This document shows, piece by piece, positions 1 through 8,021 of a stretch of 64,000 nucleotides of DNA (positions are counted from its first letter, which is position 1; the number at the start of each line of letters is the position of its first letter). The notes beneath the pieces are model-generated. The model was not told the origin of the DNA. It saw nothing but the letters and a program-made list of their open reading frames with translations, and searched no databases. This stretch comes from JBFGFX01 sp965232455 (GTDB lineage: Bacteria; Pseudomonadota; Gammaproteobacteria; Steroidobacterales; Woeseiaceae), in NCBI GenBank assembly GCA_965232455.1, contig OZ246981.1:4340001-4404000 (forward strand). Reading direction: 5' to 3'. A program made the translations under genes and the position numbers.

Positions 1-150
1 GCGCTGGAGTATCAGCTGATGTCGCCGTACACGTCGTTTGTCGCCGTCGATTCTTCAGAGCGCACCGCCGGCGACTACGGCGTCACCGTTCATCAGACGC
101 TGCCGGTGCCCGACGGCGTTCGTTACGATACGACCGTTGAACGACGGTAG
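1..150 (+). CDS. C-terminal end of a VIT/vWA-domain protein (partial)
   Basis: An open frame enters from the left edge and stops at 148-150, giving the last 49 residues of a protein. The fragment contains the segment LMSPYTSFVAVD, which resembles the conserved tail of proteins combining a vault inter-alpha-trypsin (VIT) domain with a von Willebrand A domain (typically LxSxYTSFVAV). No membrane or sorting segment follows, unlike proteobacterial sortase-target versions. The next gene starts 11 bases downstream, so they are probably co-transcribed. The assignment rests on one short motif, so it is moderate only. Confidence 0.55.
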   Translation, partial: ALEYQLMSPYTSFVAVDSSERTAGDYGVTVHQTLPVPDGVRYDTTVERR

Positions 151-161
151 GAGGCGTCGAG

Positions 162-965
162 ATGATCTTAAGGAAAACCGTCGCGCGCTCGGGATTGCTG
201 TTTTTCCTGGCCTGTGTCGTGTCGGCCTGCGCTTCGCATTACGTCACTCCGCCGGGCGGCGTGTCGATGAGCGACGTTTCGGATGACGGGCTGGGCGCCT
301 ATTTCGATGCGCAGCCGGCGAGCGGGTTCCCGGCAAACCTTGCGATCGTCCGAGTGCAGCGGGGCGGATACGCGACAAAGACGAATCGCGGTTACGGACA
401 TGGCCGCTATTCCGTCGTTACGGCACGTGACATCGAGGCCGACGCGGCGTTTGCGAAGTTCCAGTCACTGCCACTGATCAAGGGTGTTGCACCGGTCGGC
501 CGTATTCTGATACCGAGTCACGTGAACACACTCAGGGATCTTCGCTCACCTGCGGCGCAGCTTCGCGCCGACCTGCTGCTGATTTACACGGTTGACACGG
601 CGTTTACCGTGGACGGTGTAACGCTCGGGCCGCTTTCGCTGATCTCTCTCGGGTTCCTGCCGAACAAAAAGGCGCGGGTCACGGCAACGGTTGCCGGCGT
701 TCTGATCGACGTTCGCACCGGCTACGTTTATGGAACGACGGAGGCCACGGCGATCGAAGAACAGCGCGCCAATCTCTGGTCGACGGAGCTCGTGACCGAT
801 TCGGCGAGGATAGCCGCAGAAGTGGCCGCGTTCGCGGATTTTGCGGACGGCTTCCAGAGCTTCTGGACGCGAGTGGTCAATACCCACGCGCACAGCGCGC
901 CCCGGGCGGTGGCGGAATCTCCGAAGCGGGACGGGTACCACTACGTCGATTTCGAGCGGCGTTAG
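162..965 (+). CDS. Putative lipoprotein, unknown function
   Basis: A 267-residue protein begins with a classic lipoprotein signal: a basic start, a hydrophobic stretch and the lipobox VSAC with Cys at about residue 23. It is therefore probably anchored in the outer or inner membrane facing the periplasm. The start is supported by AGGAGG at 149-154, which overlaps the stop codon of the preceding gene and suggests translational coupling to it. The mature part has no motif I recognise. Repeated phrases such as 'TLGPLSLISLGFLPNKKARV' suggest a compact soluble domain. The function is unknown. Confidence 0.75.
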   Translation: MILRKTVARSGLLFFLACVVSACASHYVTPPGGVSMSDVSDDGLGAYFDAQPASGFPANLAIVRVQRGGYATKTNRGYGHGRYSVVTARDIEADAAFAKFQSLPLIKGVAPVGRILIPSHVNTLRDLRSPAAQLRADLLLIYTVDTAFTVDGVTLGPLSLISLGFLPNKKARVTATVAGVLIDVRTGYVYGTTEATAIEEQRANLWSTELVTDSARIAAEVAAFADFADGFQSFWTRVVNTHAHSAPRAVAESPKRDGYHYVDFERR

Positions 966-1103
966 TCCTGCCCGGGATGTCCGGCGGTCGAGCCGTTCTA
1001 TCGGGTGCACAGGTCGGCCGCTCTTAGGGAAAACGCGTATGGCCAGGCGTCCGTGAATACTCCTAAATACCGGACGTCCTGAACCTGTTGCGGAGAAAAC
1101 CGA

Positions 1104-1595
1104 ATGATCTACGAAGTCGAGGGGGATATTCTCCTGACGGGCGCCGAAGCGATTGCGCACGGCGTTGCGGCCAACGACCCCATGAACCAGGGTCTGGCCG
1201 AGTCGTTGCACCAGAACTACCCGGCGATGCACAAGGATTTTCACCACTGGTGCCATCAACAGCACCCCAAGCTGGGCAGCGCGTGGATCTGGAGCGGCGC
1301 GGGAGGCGCGCGCATCATCAACCTCATCACGCAGGAGGGCGGCTACGAGCACGGCAGCAGGCCGGGCAAAGCGAGCGTGACCAGCGTCAATCGTTCGCTT
1401 CGCTCGTTGAAAAAAATGATCGCAAAAGAAAAGCTGTCGTCCGTGGCGTTGCCGCGGCTCGCAACCGGTGTCGGCGGACTCGCTTGGGCGGACGTCGAAC
1501 CGCTGATCAAAAACCATCTGAGTGACGTCGACGCCGCCGTTTTTGTCTATCGGCAGTTCGTGCCCGGTAAAAAAGCGGTCGAACCTTCGCGCTGA
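1104..1595 (+). CDS. Macro-domain protein
   Basis: A 163-residue protein that is essentially one macro domain, the fold that binds ADP-ribose and related metabolites. Supporting features are the N-terminal strand followed by an AHGVAAND segment (about residues 18-26) and the ligand-loop motif LPRLATGVGGLAW (about residues 112-124), which matches the conserved GVGGL-type loop of the ALC1/TARG1-like and DarG-like branch. No toxin such as a DarT ADP-ribosyltransferase is adjacent, so a toxin-antitoxin role is not supported. It more likely removes ADP-ribose or processes ADP-ribose-1-phosphate. It follows the lipoprotein gene after about 140 bases and appears to stand alone. Confidence 0.85.
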   Translation: MIYEVEGDILLTGAEAIAHGVAANDPMNQGLAESLHQNYPAMHKDFHHWCHQQHPKLGSAWIWSGAGGARIINLITQEGGYEHGSRPGKASVTSVNRSLRSLKKMIAKEKLSSVALPRLATGVGGLAWADVEPLIKNHLSDVDAAVFVYRQFVPGKKAVEPSR

Positions 1596-1739
1596 TTCCC
1601 GCGCGCGGCCGGTTGCAATTGGGCGCCGCGAATCGAAGAATACAGGGACTGGTGGCCGTGGCGCCGCCGCAGCGGGGCGTGGTGATGTGGGCGTTTCCCC
1701 TAAAGAGCGTTACCGGCGTCGCGGTCGGAGACGATTGAC

Positions 1740-2240
1740 GTGCGAAACGTCACCCGACGGCCGTTCATCCGCTTATGGAAGGCTCCCGCGCTATTGCTGG
1801 CTTTGACGATGGCGTCATGCGCCGAGCCGGAATTAAAACCGTTTACGAGCGACGGATGTTCGCTGTTTCCCGACAGTTCCCTGATCGGCGCCGACGACTG
1901 GTGCAGCTGCTGCTTCGAGCACGATATCGCCTACTGGAGAGGAGGTACGGAAGACGAACGTGAAGCGGCGGACAGGCGGCTTCGGGACTGCGTCGTGGGA
2001 AAGACCGATAACGAAACCCTGGCGGCGGCGATGTACGAAGGCGTGCGTTTCGGCGGCAGCCCGTATTTCTACAACTGGTATCGCTGGGGTTACGGTTGGG
2101 GATACCGGAGAAAGTACCAGTCATTGACGCCGGTCGAAACGACTACGGCAGAAAAGCTGCTTGCCGAGTATTTTGCGTCAAATCCAGCCGGGGTCTGTGT
2201 GACGAACAGTGAAGCAGTTCACGGCGTCTCGGGACAGTAG
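1740..2240 (+). CDS. Phospholipase A2-like lipoprotein
   Basis: A 166-residue protein starting at a GTG, with a lipobox-like end (MASC, Cys27) to its signal peptide. The mature part contains DDWCSCCFEHDIAYW, with C57-C58 and H61-D62. This is the CCxxHD signature of secreted phospholipase A2, where His and Asp activate water and neighbouring loops bind calcium. Further cysteines at about residues 40, 55 and 86 could form the disulfides common in this fold. It would hydrolyse the sn-2 ester of phospholipids at the envelope. Bacterial members are uncommon. The C-terminal third (Tyr/Trp/Gly-rich, about residues 109-125) is not recognised. Confidence 0.7.
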   Translation: MRNVTRRPFIRLWKAPALLLALTMASCAEPELKPFTSDGCSLFPDSSLIGADDWCSCCFEHDIAYWRGGTEDEREAADRRLRDCVVGKTDNETLAAAMYEGVRFGGSPYFYNWYRWGYGWGYRRKYQSLTPVETTTAEKLLAEYFASNPAGVCVTNSEAVHGVSGQ

Positions 2241-2327
2241 GGTTACACACTTCGTCGGTCGGGAAACCCGAAGGCTGTGCAACCGGGCGGACAGCCGCTG
2301 GCCGGTTATCGACGCGAGGATATCGTT

Positions 2328-2729
2328 ATGAGCTATTGCAACATCGTTACGGTGCTGACGGGTTTTTTGCTTGCTGGCTGTGCGTCTCACGAGGGTGAAT
2401 ATTCTCCGGGCTGCATCGCGTACGCGGGCAGTACGATCAGCCTCGACGACGGTCGATTCGTTTGGGAGCGCTTTACCGATCAGGTCAGAGTGGATGAAAG
2501 CGGTCAGGTCATTGACCCGTTTCCCGGTTATCCAAAGCGCGGCACCTACACGATCGACGGTCAGACCGTTTACCTCGAGTCGAACAACGGCCAGACTCTG
2601 GACACCCTGTACTTACACGATCGCAACGGCACTCATCTGCTGTTGACCGCCGAAGAAAACGCCTCGTGGCAACAGACCGGACGATATTCCGACTGCGTGT
2701 TGACGCTGAATTCCGCGACCGCCAACTAG
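2328..2729 (+). CDS. Small putative lipoprotein
   Basis: A 133-residue protein. I place the start at the ATG at 2328 because GAGGA lies just upstream and the residues that follow form a compact signal peptide ending in the lipobox LLAGC. A longer in-frame start at 2277 would put a hydrophilic extension before the signal. The mature domain is rich in beta-prone, charged segments and has two cysteines (SPGC and YSDC) that could pair in the periplasm. No family is recognised. The stop codon lies inside a degenerate copy of the dispersed repeat found again at 8549-8613. Confidence 0.7.
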   Translation: MSYCNIVTVLTGFLLAGCASHEGEYSPGCIAYAGSTISLDDGRFVWERFTDQVRVDESGQVIDPFPGYPKRGTYTIDGQTVYLESNNGQTLDTLYLHDRNGTHLLLTAEENASWQQTGRYSDCVLTLNSATAN

Positions 2730-2760
2730 AACCTTTCTCAAAACGGATCGTAGCCGCGCC
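2726..2760 (+). repeat. Degenerate half-copy of the 8549-8613 inverted repeat
   Basis: These 35 bases match the reverse complement of the right half of the perfect hairpin at 8549-8613, beginning CTAGAACC and ending with TCGTAGCCGCG, with a few substitutions in the middle. Only one arm is present. The copy overlaps the stop codon of the upstream lipoprotein gene, so it supplies that gene's TAG. Confidence 0.6.
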
Positions 2761-2959
2761 AGCCTGCCGGAGCCGGCTACTCGCAAGAATTCCAACAGAG
2801 ATTCTGCACGGCCGAACGCGGCGGCGTGTTTTTTGTCGAAGTGAGAACCACCGCACACTTTTCGGTGCGATGTCGGTCATTAGCGACGGCCAATGCCTTG
2901 CTGCCCACCGGACGATTTGATTAGCTGGTGGTCAACAAAAAGGACCGTCCGGAGGTCCC

Positions 2960-4930
2960 ATGAAAGCCGTCAAATGGACCTGCGCTTGCGCGCTTCTAGC
3001 CTTTTCCCCGGCGCTCTTCGCGAGCACCGCCGACGGAGTGACGATCTCGCATTTTGAACCGATGGAACGCATGAGTTTCCATCGCAATGGGGTCGCCGTA
3101 CAGCAGAAACTACAGAACGCGCAGCCGGTTACCCTGAGCTTTGACGCGATGGGTCGGTCCTTCGAACTCGAACTCGAAACGAACAACAGCCTGTTGCTCG
3201 GCGCTTCCCGGACAATGCTCACGGACGACGTTGGCGTCTACCGAGGGCGCATCGCCAGCAATCCCGACTCGTGGACGCGCATCGTCGTCGCCGACGGCAT
3301 ACCGCGGGGCCTGATCTGGGACGGCAGGGAGCTGTTTGCGGTCGAGGCGCCCGACGACGGTATCCTGAATTCCTCGGGCCCGATCGTTTATCGCCTGGCG
3401 GACGTCAACATCGCCCCCGGCGCGATGAGCTGCGGCGCAACGGCGTTTCCCGCGAACGGTAACGCCATGTACGAAACGATCGTCCGGGAGTTCGCCACGG
3501 TGCAGAACGCACTCGGCGCCACCGAAGAGATCAAAATAGGCGCCATCGGGGACTTCGAGTTCACGAACGGAATAGGCGGAAACGCGGCGGCTGAAATCGC
3601 GACCCGGCTCAACAACGTCGACGGGATATTCAGCCAGCAGCTCGGTGTCCAGCTGACGGTCGAAACGATCGAGACGTTCAGCGACCCGGCGGATCCGTTC
3701 AGCGACGTCACCAATTCGAGCGACTTCCTGGATGAGGTGGCGGCCTACCGAGTCGCCACGCCGGCGCAGAATCAGCAGGGGCTTACCCATCTGTTCACGG
3801 GGAGAAACCTCGACGGGTCGACCGTGGGCGTGGCCTTTGTCGGCGCTCTGTGCAGCACGCAGTTTGGCGCCGGTCTCTCCGAGGGCGTTCGCGGTCCCAC
3901 GGTTGACAGCCTGATCGCCGCCCACGAGATCGGGCACAATTTCGGCGCGGACCACGACGGCGATCCGGACGGATCGTGTCCGGCCGAGGGATCGACGTTT
4001 CTCATGGCCCCCTCGGTCAGCATCGCCAACGATACGTTCTCGCCGTGCAGCCTGGGCGTGATGCAGGCGGAAGCGGCGAGCGCGTCCTGCATTACCCCGT
4101 TGCCGAGCATCGACATGACCGTCGGCACGACCGGTCAGCCAACGTCCGTGCTTCTCGGCAACGCGGCGAATCTCACGTTCGACGTCACCAACAACGGAAC
4201 GCTGAACGCCACCGGTGTATCGGCAGAGATCACGCTCCCGGGCAACGTGTCTTTCGTCGCCGCGGCCGCGTCCCAGGGCTCATGCACCAGCGGTGCGTCC
4301 AACGTCAATTGCACGCTCGGAACCGTGGGCGGCAGCAGCGGGAGCACGGTTACCGTCACCGCGGCGACCAACGCCGTCGGCCCGGCGACGTTCGCCGCCA
4401 CCGTTTCGTCCGATGCCGACGACAATCCGGGTAACAATCAGACCACGTTGCAGCTCAGCATCGATCCGGCCGTCAATCTTGTGGTTAGCACGCCGTCGTC
4501 GTCGCAGGTTTCGCTCAACCAGAGCACGACCGTTACCGCAACGCTCCAGAACTCGTCGTCCCTGACCGCGACCGATGTCGAGGTGACCATCGCGCTTGAC
4601 GCGGGAATCCGAGCCGATACGGCTACCTGGACGGCGGGTAACTGCACGGTTGCCGCGCAACAGGTGGACTGCGCGGCGGCCACGCTGGCGAGCCAGGCGA
4701 ACTCGACGCTGTCGATTGGCGTCACCGGCGTAACGGCCGGTACGCAGGGCTACACGGTGACGGTGGGCGCGGACGAGGCAGATACGAACCCGGCCGACAA
4801 CAGCCGGAGCGGTTCCGTAAACGTGACGTCGGGCTCGGCCGGCGACGACGAGGGCGGCGGCGCCGTTGGCATCGCCATCCTCTGGATGCTCGGCCTGGCG
4901 GCCGCCGTCCGGCGCGGCCGTCGTACTTAG
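2960..4930 (+). CDS. Secreted reprolysin-like zinc metalloprotease with DUF11-type repeats and GlyGly-CTERM-like tail
   Basis: A 656-residue secreted protein. An N-terminal signal peptide ending near FASTA is followed by a propeptide-like region. The catalytic domain carries HEIGHNFGADH at residues 322-332, the extended HExxHxxGxxH zinc site of the metzincin/reprolysin (M12B) family. From about residue 380 there are two or three beta-sandwich repeats of the DUF11/CARDB kind, rich in Asn, Thr and Val. The tail is a Gly/Asp-rich linker, a GGG, one hydrophobic segment and a final Arg-rich cluster. That layout matches GlyGly-CTERM sorting tails, which rhombosortase is known to process for surface release after type II secretion. 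GGAGG at 2951-2955 supports the start. Confidence 0.85.
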   Translation: MKAVKWTCACALLAFSPALFASTADGVTISHFEPMERMSFHRNGVAVQQKLQNAQPVTLSFDAMGRSFELELETNNSLLLGASRTMLTDDVGVYRGRIASNPDSWTRIVVADGIPRGLIWDGRELFAVEAPDDGILNSSGPIVYRLADVNIAPGAMSCGATAFPANGNAMYETIVREFATVQNALGATEEIKIGAIGDFEFTNGIGGNAAAEIATRLNNVDGIFSQQLGVQLTVETIETFSDPADPFSDVTNSSDFLDEVAAYRVATPAQNQQGLTHLFTGRNLDGSTVGVAFVGALCSTQFGAGLSEGVRGPTVDSLIAAHEIGHNFGADHDGDPDGSCPAEGSTFLMAPSVSIANDTFSPCSLGVMQAEAASASCITPLPSIDMTVGTTGQPTSVLLGNAANLTFDVTNNGTLNATGVSAEITLPGNVSFVAAAASQGSCTSGASNVNCTLGTVGGSSGSTVTVTAATNAVGPATFAATVSSDADDNPGNNQTTLQLSIDPAVNLVVSTPSSSQVSLNQSTTVTATLQNSSSLTATDVEVTIALDAGIRADTATWTAGNCTVAAQQVDCAAATLASQANSTLSIGVTGVTAGTQGYTVTVGADEADTNPADNSRSGSVNVTSGSAGDDEGGGAVGIAILWMLGLAAAVRRGRRT

Positions 4931-4940
4931 GAACCTACCT

Positions 4941-4968
4941 GTAGGAGTCCGTCAGGACGAGCTCCTAC
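4941..4968. repeat. REP-like palindrome
   Basis: The 28-base element starts GTAGGAG and ends CTCCTAC, with an inner CGTC/GACG pair, forming an imperfect hairpin 10 bases after the metalloprotease stop codon. It is a decayed relative of the paired elements at 48371-48434, which share the GTAGGAG-CCGTC core. No T-tract follows, so it is classed as an intergenic repeat rather than an intrinsic terminator. Confidence 0.65.
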
Positions 4969-5010
4969 ATGAATTGCGGGTACGTCATCCGCGGACGGCG
5001 GACTGACAGG

Positions 5011-5463
5011 CTACTCCAGCTGATCGAGCGCATCGCTGACGCGGCCCATCACCACGGAAATCTGCACGAGGTCCTCGTCGCTGAACACTGAGGTCATGGC
5101 CTCGACCACGCGGTTTTGCACCTCGAACGATCGTTGCACCAACGCCGTACCCTTATCCGTAAGGCTGAGCCGTTTGTGCCTGGAGTCGCCGCTGTCGGTC
5201 ATGCGGCGCACCAGCCCCCGGGTTTCGAGTTTTTTGATCAGCGCGGAAACGTTGCTCTTGACCACGAGTAGTTTTTCCGAGAGCTCTCTTTGAGTCAGGC
5301 CCTCGTGCAGTCGGATCGTGGTCAACACCTCGTGCTGCGCCAGGGACAGATTCAGCTCACCAAGCAGGGTGTTGAGCACGCGGTGGCACTTGAGGTTCGC
5401 TCGGCCGACCTTGAGCCAGACGTCAAAGCCGCGCGCTTTTTGCAGTTTTTCCCCGGACGTCAT
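5011..5463 (-). CDS. MarR-family transcriptional regulator
   Basis: A 150-residue protein with the MarR winged helix: helix-turn-helix LTQRELSEKLLVVKSNVSALIKKLETRGLV (about residues 57-86), followed by a wing with RMTDSGDSRHKRLSLT and a dimerisation helix at the end. The start at 5463 (MTSGEKLQ) gives normal MarR length. An in-frame extension to 5670 would run across the divergent gene and is rejected. The gene diverges from a lipase-like hydrolase gene, and the 74-base gap holds two copies of a 14-base palindrome. MarR proteins typically repress themselves and the divergent gene and are released by a small aromatic or lipid-like ligand. The ligand here is unknown. Confidence 0.9.
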   Translation of the reverse strand: MTSGEKLQKARGFDVWLKVGRANLKCHRVLNTLLGELNLSLAQHEVLTTIRLHEGLTQRELSEKLLVVKSNVSALIKKLETRGLVRRMTDSGDSRHKRLSLTDKGTALVQRSFEVQNRVVEAMTSVFSDEDLVQISVVMGRVSDALDQLE

Positions 5464-5478
5464 GCACCGAGCGTAACA

Positions 5479-5492
5479 GTTCACTTGCGAAC
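5479..5492. promoter_or_regulatory. Candidate MarR operator O1
   Basis: GTTCACTTGCGAAC is a partial palindrome (GTTC/GAAC ends) lying 16 bases from the marR start codon. Its reverse complement differs from the second site at 5522-5535 at only two positions, giving the shared pattern GTTCNNAAGTGAAC. The pairing within the regulator's own divergent promoter is the evidence for an operator. Confidence 0.55.
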
Positions 5493-5506
5493 CGTCTACG
5501 GACGGT
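5491..5506. promoter_or_regulatory. Inverted repeat between the MarR sites
   Basis: ACCGTC and GACGGT form a perfect 6-base inverted repeat with a 4-base spacer (TACG), abutting operator-like site O1. It could be a further protein-binding site or simply part of a promoter. No independent support is visible. Confidence 0.3.
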
Positions 5507-5521
5507 TTATGCTCCGCATTA

Positions 5522-5535
5522 GTTCTTAAGTGAAC
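5522..5535. promoter_or_regulatory. Candidate MarR operator O2
   Basis: GTTCTTAAGTGAAC, the second copy of the 14-base site, ends two bases before the ATG of the hydrolase gene at 5538. Bound repressor there would block transcription start or early elongation of that gene. See O1 for the shared pattern. Confidence 0.55.
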
Positions 5536-5537
5536 CA

Positions 5538-6272
5538 ATGGACGGTCGAATGCCGAGTACACCCCCAAGCTGCCGAACGCCAAGCCGGCTGGCGACATTG
5601 ATGGAAGTCCGCGCGCCGCTCGAGTGGGCATCCCTGCTCGTTCGGGCGCCGAAGCTGGCCCTGGCGCCACGAGGCGACCGCCGGCCGGTCATGCTCATCC
5701 CCGGGTACCGGGCGGACGAGTCTTCCATGCGACCGCTTGGCCGTTATCTCACGTATCTGAACTACGACGTTTACGACTGGGATCTCGGGCGCAATCAGGG
5801 CGACGTCGAAAACGACATCCGCCGGGTTGGCGACCGGTCCGAAGCGTTGTTCAATGCGCTGGACGGCAAGGCGGTCACGCTGATCGGTTGGAGTCTCGGC
5901 GGTGTCGCGGCGCGCGAGGCGGCGCGACTTTACGAACCCTTCGTCAGAGAGGTCATCACGATGGGCACGCCGATAATCGGCGGTCCGAAATACACCGTCG
6001 TCGGCCAGCGTTTCGCCCGCCGGGCCAACATCGACCTGGACGAGTTCGAGCTGGAGGTTCACGAGCGTAACTCAATCGGGATCAGGCAGCCCGTGACGTC
6101 CATTTACAGCAAACTCGACGGGGTGGTCGGCTGGCAGGCGTCGGTCGATGTCTACAACAAACAGGCGAGAAACATTCAGGTCAACGGCTCCCATTTTGGG
6201 CTCGGCGGCAATCCCCGGGTGTGGCGGGTTATTGCCGACACGCTCGCCGGGCGGGTAGACCAAACGGCTTGA
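5538..6272 (+). CDS. Alpha/beta hydrolase, lipase-like
   Basis: A 244-residue alpha/beta-hydrolase. The oxyanion-side strand VMLIPGYRADESSM (about residues 51-64) precedes the nucleophile elbow GWSLGG with Ser119. A plausible triad is completed by Asp194 (SKLDGVVGW) and His219 (GSHFGLG). This arrangement fits lipase/esterase or triacylglycerol-lipase-like hydrolases. There is no clear signal peptide, so it is probably cytoplasmic. The start at 5538 is followed by an alternative ATG at 5550. The gene diverges from the MarR regulator and very likely is its target, which suggests induction by a lipophilic substrate. Confidence 0.82.
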   Translation: MDGRMPSTPPSCRTPSRLATLMEVRAPLEWASLLVRAPKLALAPRGDRRPVMLIPGYRADESSMRPLGRYLTYLNYDVYDWDLGRNQGDVENDIRRVGDRSEALFNALDGKAVTLIGWSLGGVAAREAARLYEPFVREVITMGTPIIGGPKYTVVGQRFARRANIDLDEFELEVHERNSIGIRQPVTSIYSKLDGVVGWQASVDVYNKQARNIQVNGSHFGLGGNPRVWRVIADTLAGRVDQTA

Positions 6273-6356
6273 TCGAATCACCCGACGGGTGTTCTGCCGC
6301 CGCCCGAACCGGGGCTTTCGCCGGAAACCGTCTGATCGCTATCCGTGGTCGCGCCG

Positions 6357-6923
6357 TCAAGCGGGGATCGGCGAGACACCCGCGAAATACGGATGCAGCG
6401 CGATGAGCACCAGGAACATCACCACGGTGATCGCCGCGCCGATCAGCTCGTTTCGGCTCGTTGCGCGGTCGGGCTTCAACCATTCGCCGTCACGCCGATT
6501 GATCAACGGCATCTCGACCGCCGCCCAGACGCCGAGTGATGCGAACAAAACCAGCGAGCGCGAGTCGCCGTTTGCAACGAGATGTGCAATCGACCACAAG
6601 ACGATCGAGCTGAGCTGCGGATGGCGGACAAAACGTTTTATGTTGGTTTTCGCGTGTGCGGCGCCGAACAGAACCACGGAAACGAACATCAGCAAAAAAG
6701 CCAGCGTCGGTCCCCACGCCGGCGGCGCGTAGACCGCGACGGGTGTCGTGCTGCGCCAGCCCACCACGATCATTACGAGGCTTGCGACGGCCAAGACGGA
6801 AAACGCGGCTCTGTACCCACCCTGCCCGATCGTCGTGACGAGCGTATTACGCAATGTCGGGACTGACGCGGCTGAGAGATGGACTATCGAAAAAAGGGCG
6901 ATTCCGCCGACTAACCAGATCAT
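6357..6923 (-). CDS. NnrU-family membrane protein
   Basis: A 188-residue integral membrane protein with about five hydrophobic helices. The sequence resembles the NnrU/isoprenylcysteine methyltransferase-like superfamily: an N-terminal helix with HLS, then TTPVAVYAPP, a TNIKRFVRHPQLSS loop and an 'HLVANGDSRSLVLFASLGVWA' stretch. The HP-Q and H-ANGD elements are characteristic of NnrU. The family was named from a denitrification cluster, but no such genes are near here, so the role is unknown. It is convergent with the hydrolase gene and stands alone. Confidence 0.8.
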   Translation of the reverse strand: MIWLVGGIALFSIVHLSAASVPTLRNTLVTTIGQGGYRAAFSVLAVASLVMIVVGWRSTTPVAVYAPPAWGPTLAFLLMFVSVVLFGAAHAKTNIKRFVRHPQLSSIVLWSIAHLVANGDSRSLVLFASLGVWAAVEMPLINRRDGEWLKPDRATSRNELIGAAITVVMFLVLIALHPYFAGVSPIPA

Positions 6924-7067
6924 TCACCGTATCCTTCATCGTTCAGATTGCCGGCCTGCCTCCATTATACTGCGAGTCGTTAAACGCTACTCGCTTTCTG
7001 GCGCTGATCTGTATACTGATTCGACAGACGTCCGGATGTGGACCAAAATCCTCAGCGAGTCAATCGC

Positions 7068-8003
7068 ATGCTGTTCTTCGACGCCGCCGCGGTAGCTCGC
7101 AAGCTGCCGTACGCAAAACTCATCGACGCGCTCGACGCCGCGTTTCGCGGCGACGTGACCGTGCCGGCCAGAGCTCAGCATACGATACCGTGTCCCGGCG
7201 CAGCCGATGCAACGCTCCTGTTCATGCCGGCCTGGCGCGCCGGCGGTGCGATCGGCGCGAAAATCGCGAGCGTCTTTCCCGACAACGCCAGCAAGGGCAA
7301 GGGCGCCGTCAACGCGAGCTACTTTTTACTGGACGGCGAAACCGGTGAGCCGCGCGCGGTCATCGACGGCGGGGAGCTGACGCTGCGCCGAACGGCATGC
7401 GCCTCTGCGCTCGCCGCGCGGTACCTGTCACCCGCCGGCGCCGGGTCGTTGCTGATGATCGGCACCGGCAACCTGGCGCCGCACCTCGTTGGGGCCCACG
7501 CGTCCGTTCGCGACTACGCGCAAATCCGAGTCTGGGGGCGAAACGCAGAGAAGGCCAGGGCCGTTGCGGACGTCCTGTCGTCCGATCACGGAGACGTCCG
7601 GGCTGCCGAGGACCTGGAAGCCGCCGTGCGCGAAGCCGACGTAGTGAGTTCCGCGACGCTGTCGTCGGAACCCCTGATTCGCGGAAGCTGGTTGCGACCC
7701 GGTCAGCATATCGACCTGGTCGGCGCGTTTACGCCGGACATGCGGGAAGCCGACAGCGAAGCGATTCGCCGCGCGCGCATTGTCGTCGATACCTATGAGG
7801 GCGCATTCAGCGAGGCGGGAGAAATAATCCAGGCGCTTGACGAGCAGGTCATATCGAAGAGCGACCTGACCGCCGAGCTCTCGGAGTTGGCGCGCGGTAC
7901 GCGGCACGGCCGCCGGTCATCGGACGAGATCACCCTGTTCAAATCGGTAGGTACCGCGCTCGAAGACCTGGCCGCGGCTGAACTGATCGTCAGCGGAAGC
8001 TGA
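7068..8003 (+). CDS. Ornithine cyclodeaminase / mu-crystallin family protein
   Basis: A 311-residue NAD(P)-dependent enzyme of the ornithine cyclodeaminase/mu-crystallin family, whose members also act as delta-1-pyrroline-2-carboxylate reductases. Evidence includes the substrate-side GAKIASVFPDNASKGKGAVNASYFLLDGETGEPRAVIDG region split by conserved Lys/Asn residues, TxxRTxAxSALAARYL, and the Rossmann-type MIGTGNLAPHLVGAH followed by RVWGRNAEKA. I prefer the ATG at 7068 to the GTG at 7038 because the family begins with a short MLFF-type strand. The gene stands alone. The substrate (proline analogue, ornithine or alanine) cannot be told from sequence. Confidence 0.88.
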   Translation: MLFFDAAAVARKLPYAKLIDALDAAFRGDVTVPARAQHTIPCPGAADATLLFMPAWRAGGAIGAKIASVFPDNASKGKGAVNASYFLLDGETGEPRAVIDGGELTLRRTACASALAARYLSPAGAGSLLMIGTGNLAPHLVGAHASVRDYAQIRVWGRNAEKARAVADVLSSDHGDVRAAEDLEAAVREADVVSSATLSSEPLIRGSWLRPGQHIDLVGAFTPDMREADSEAIRRARIVVDTYEGAFSEAGEIIQALDEQVISKSDLTAELSELARGTRHGRRSSDEITLFKSVGTALEDLAAAELIVSGS

Positions 8004-8021
8004 CGGCCATTCCGGGTCCGG

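Noticed and set aside
1104..1595. Macro-domain gene as the antitoxin of a DarT/DarG pair
   Set aside because: No DarT-like ADP-ribosyltransferase gene is adjacent on either side.
3110..3955. Open frame antisense to the metalloprotease
   Set aside because: The sense frame has a signal peptide and a complete zinc motif; the antisense product is low-complexity.
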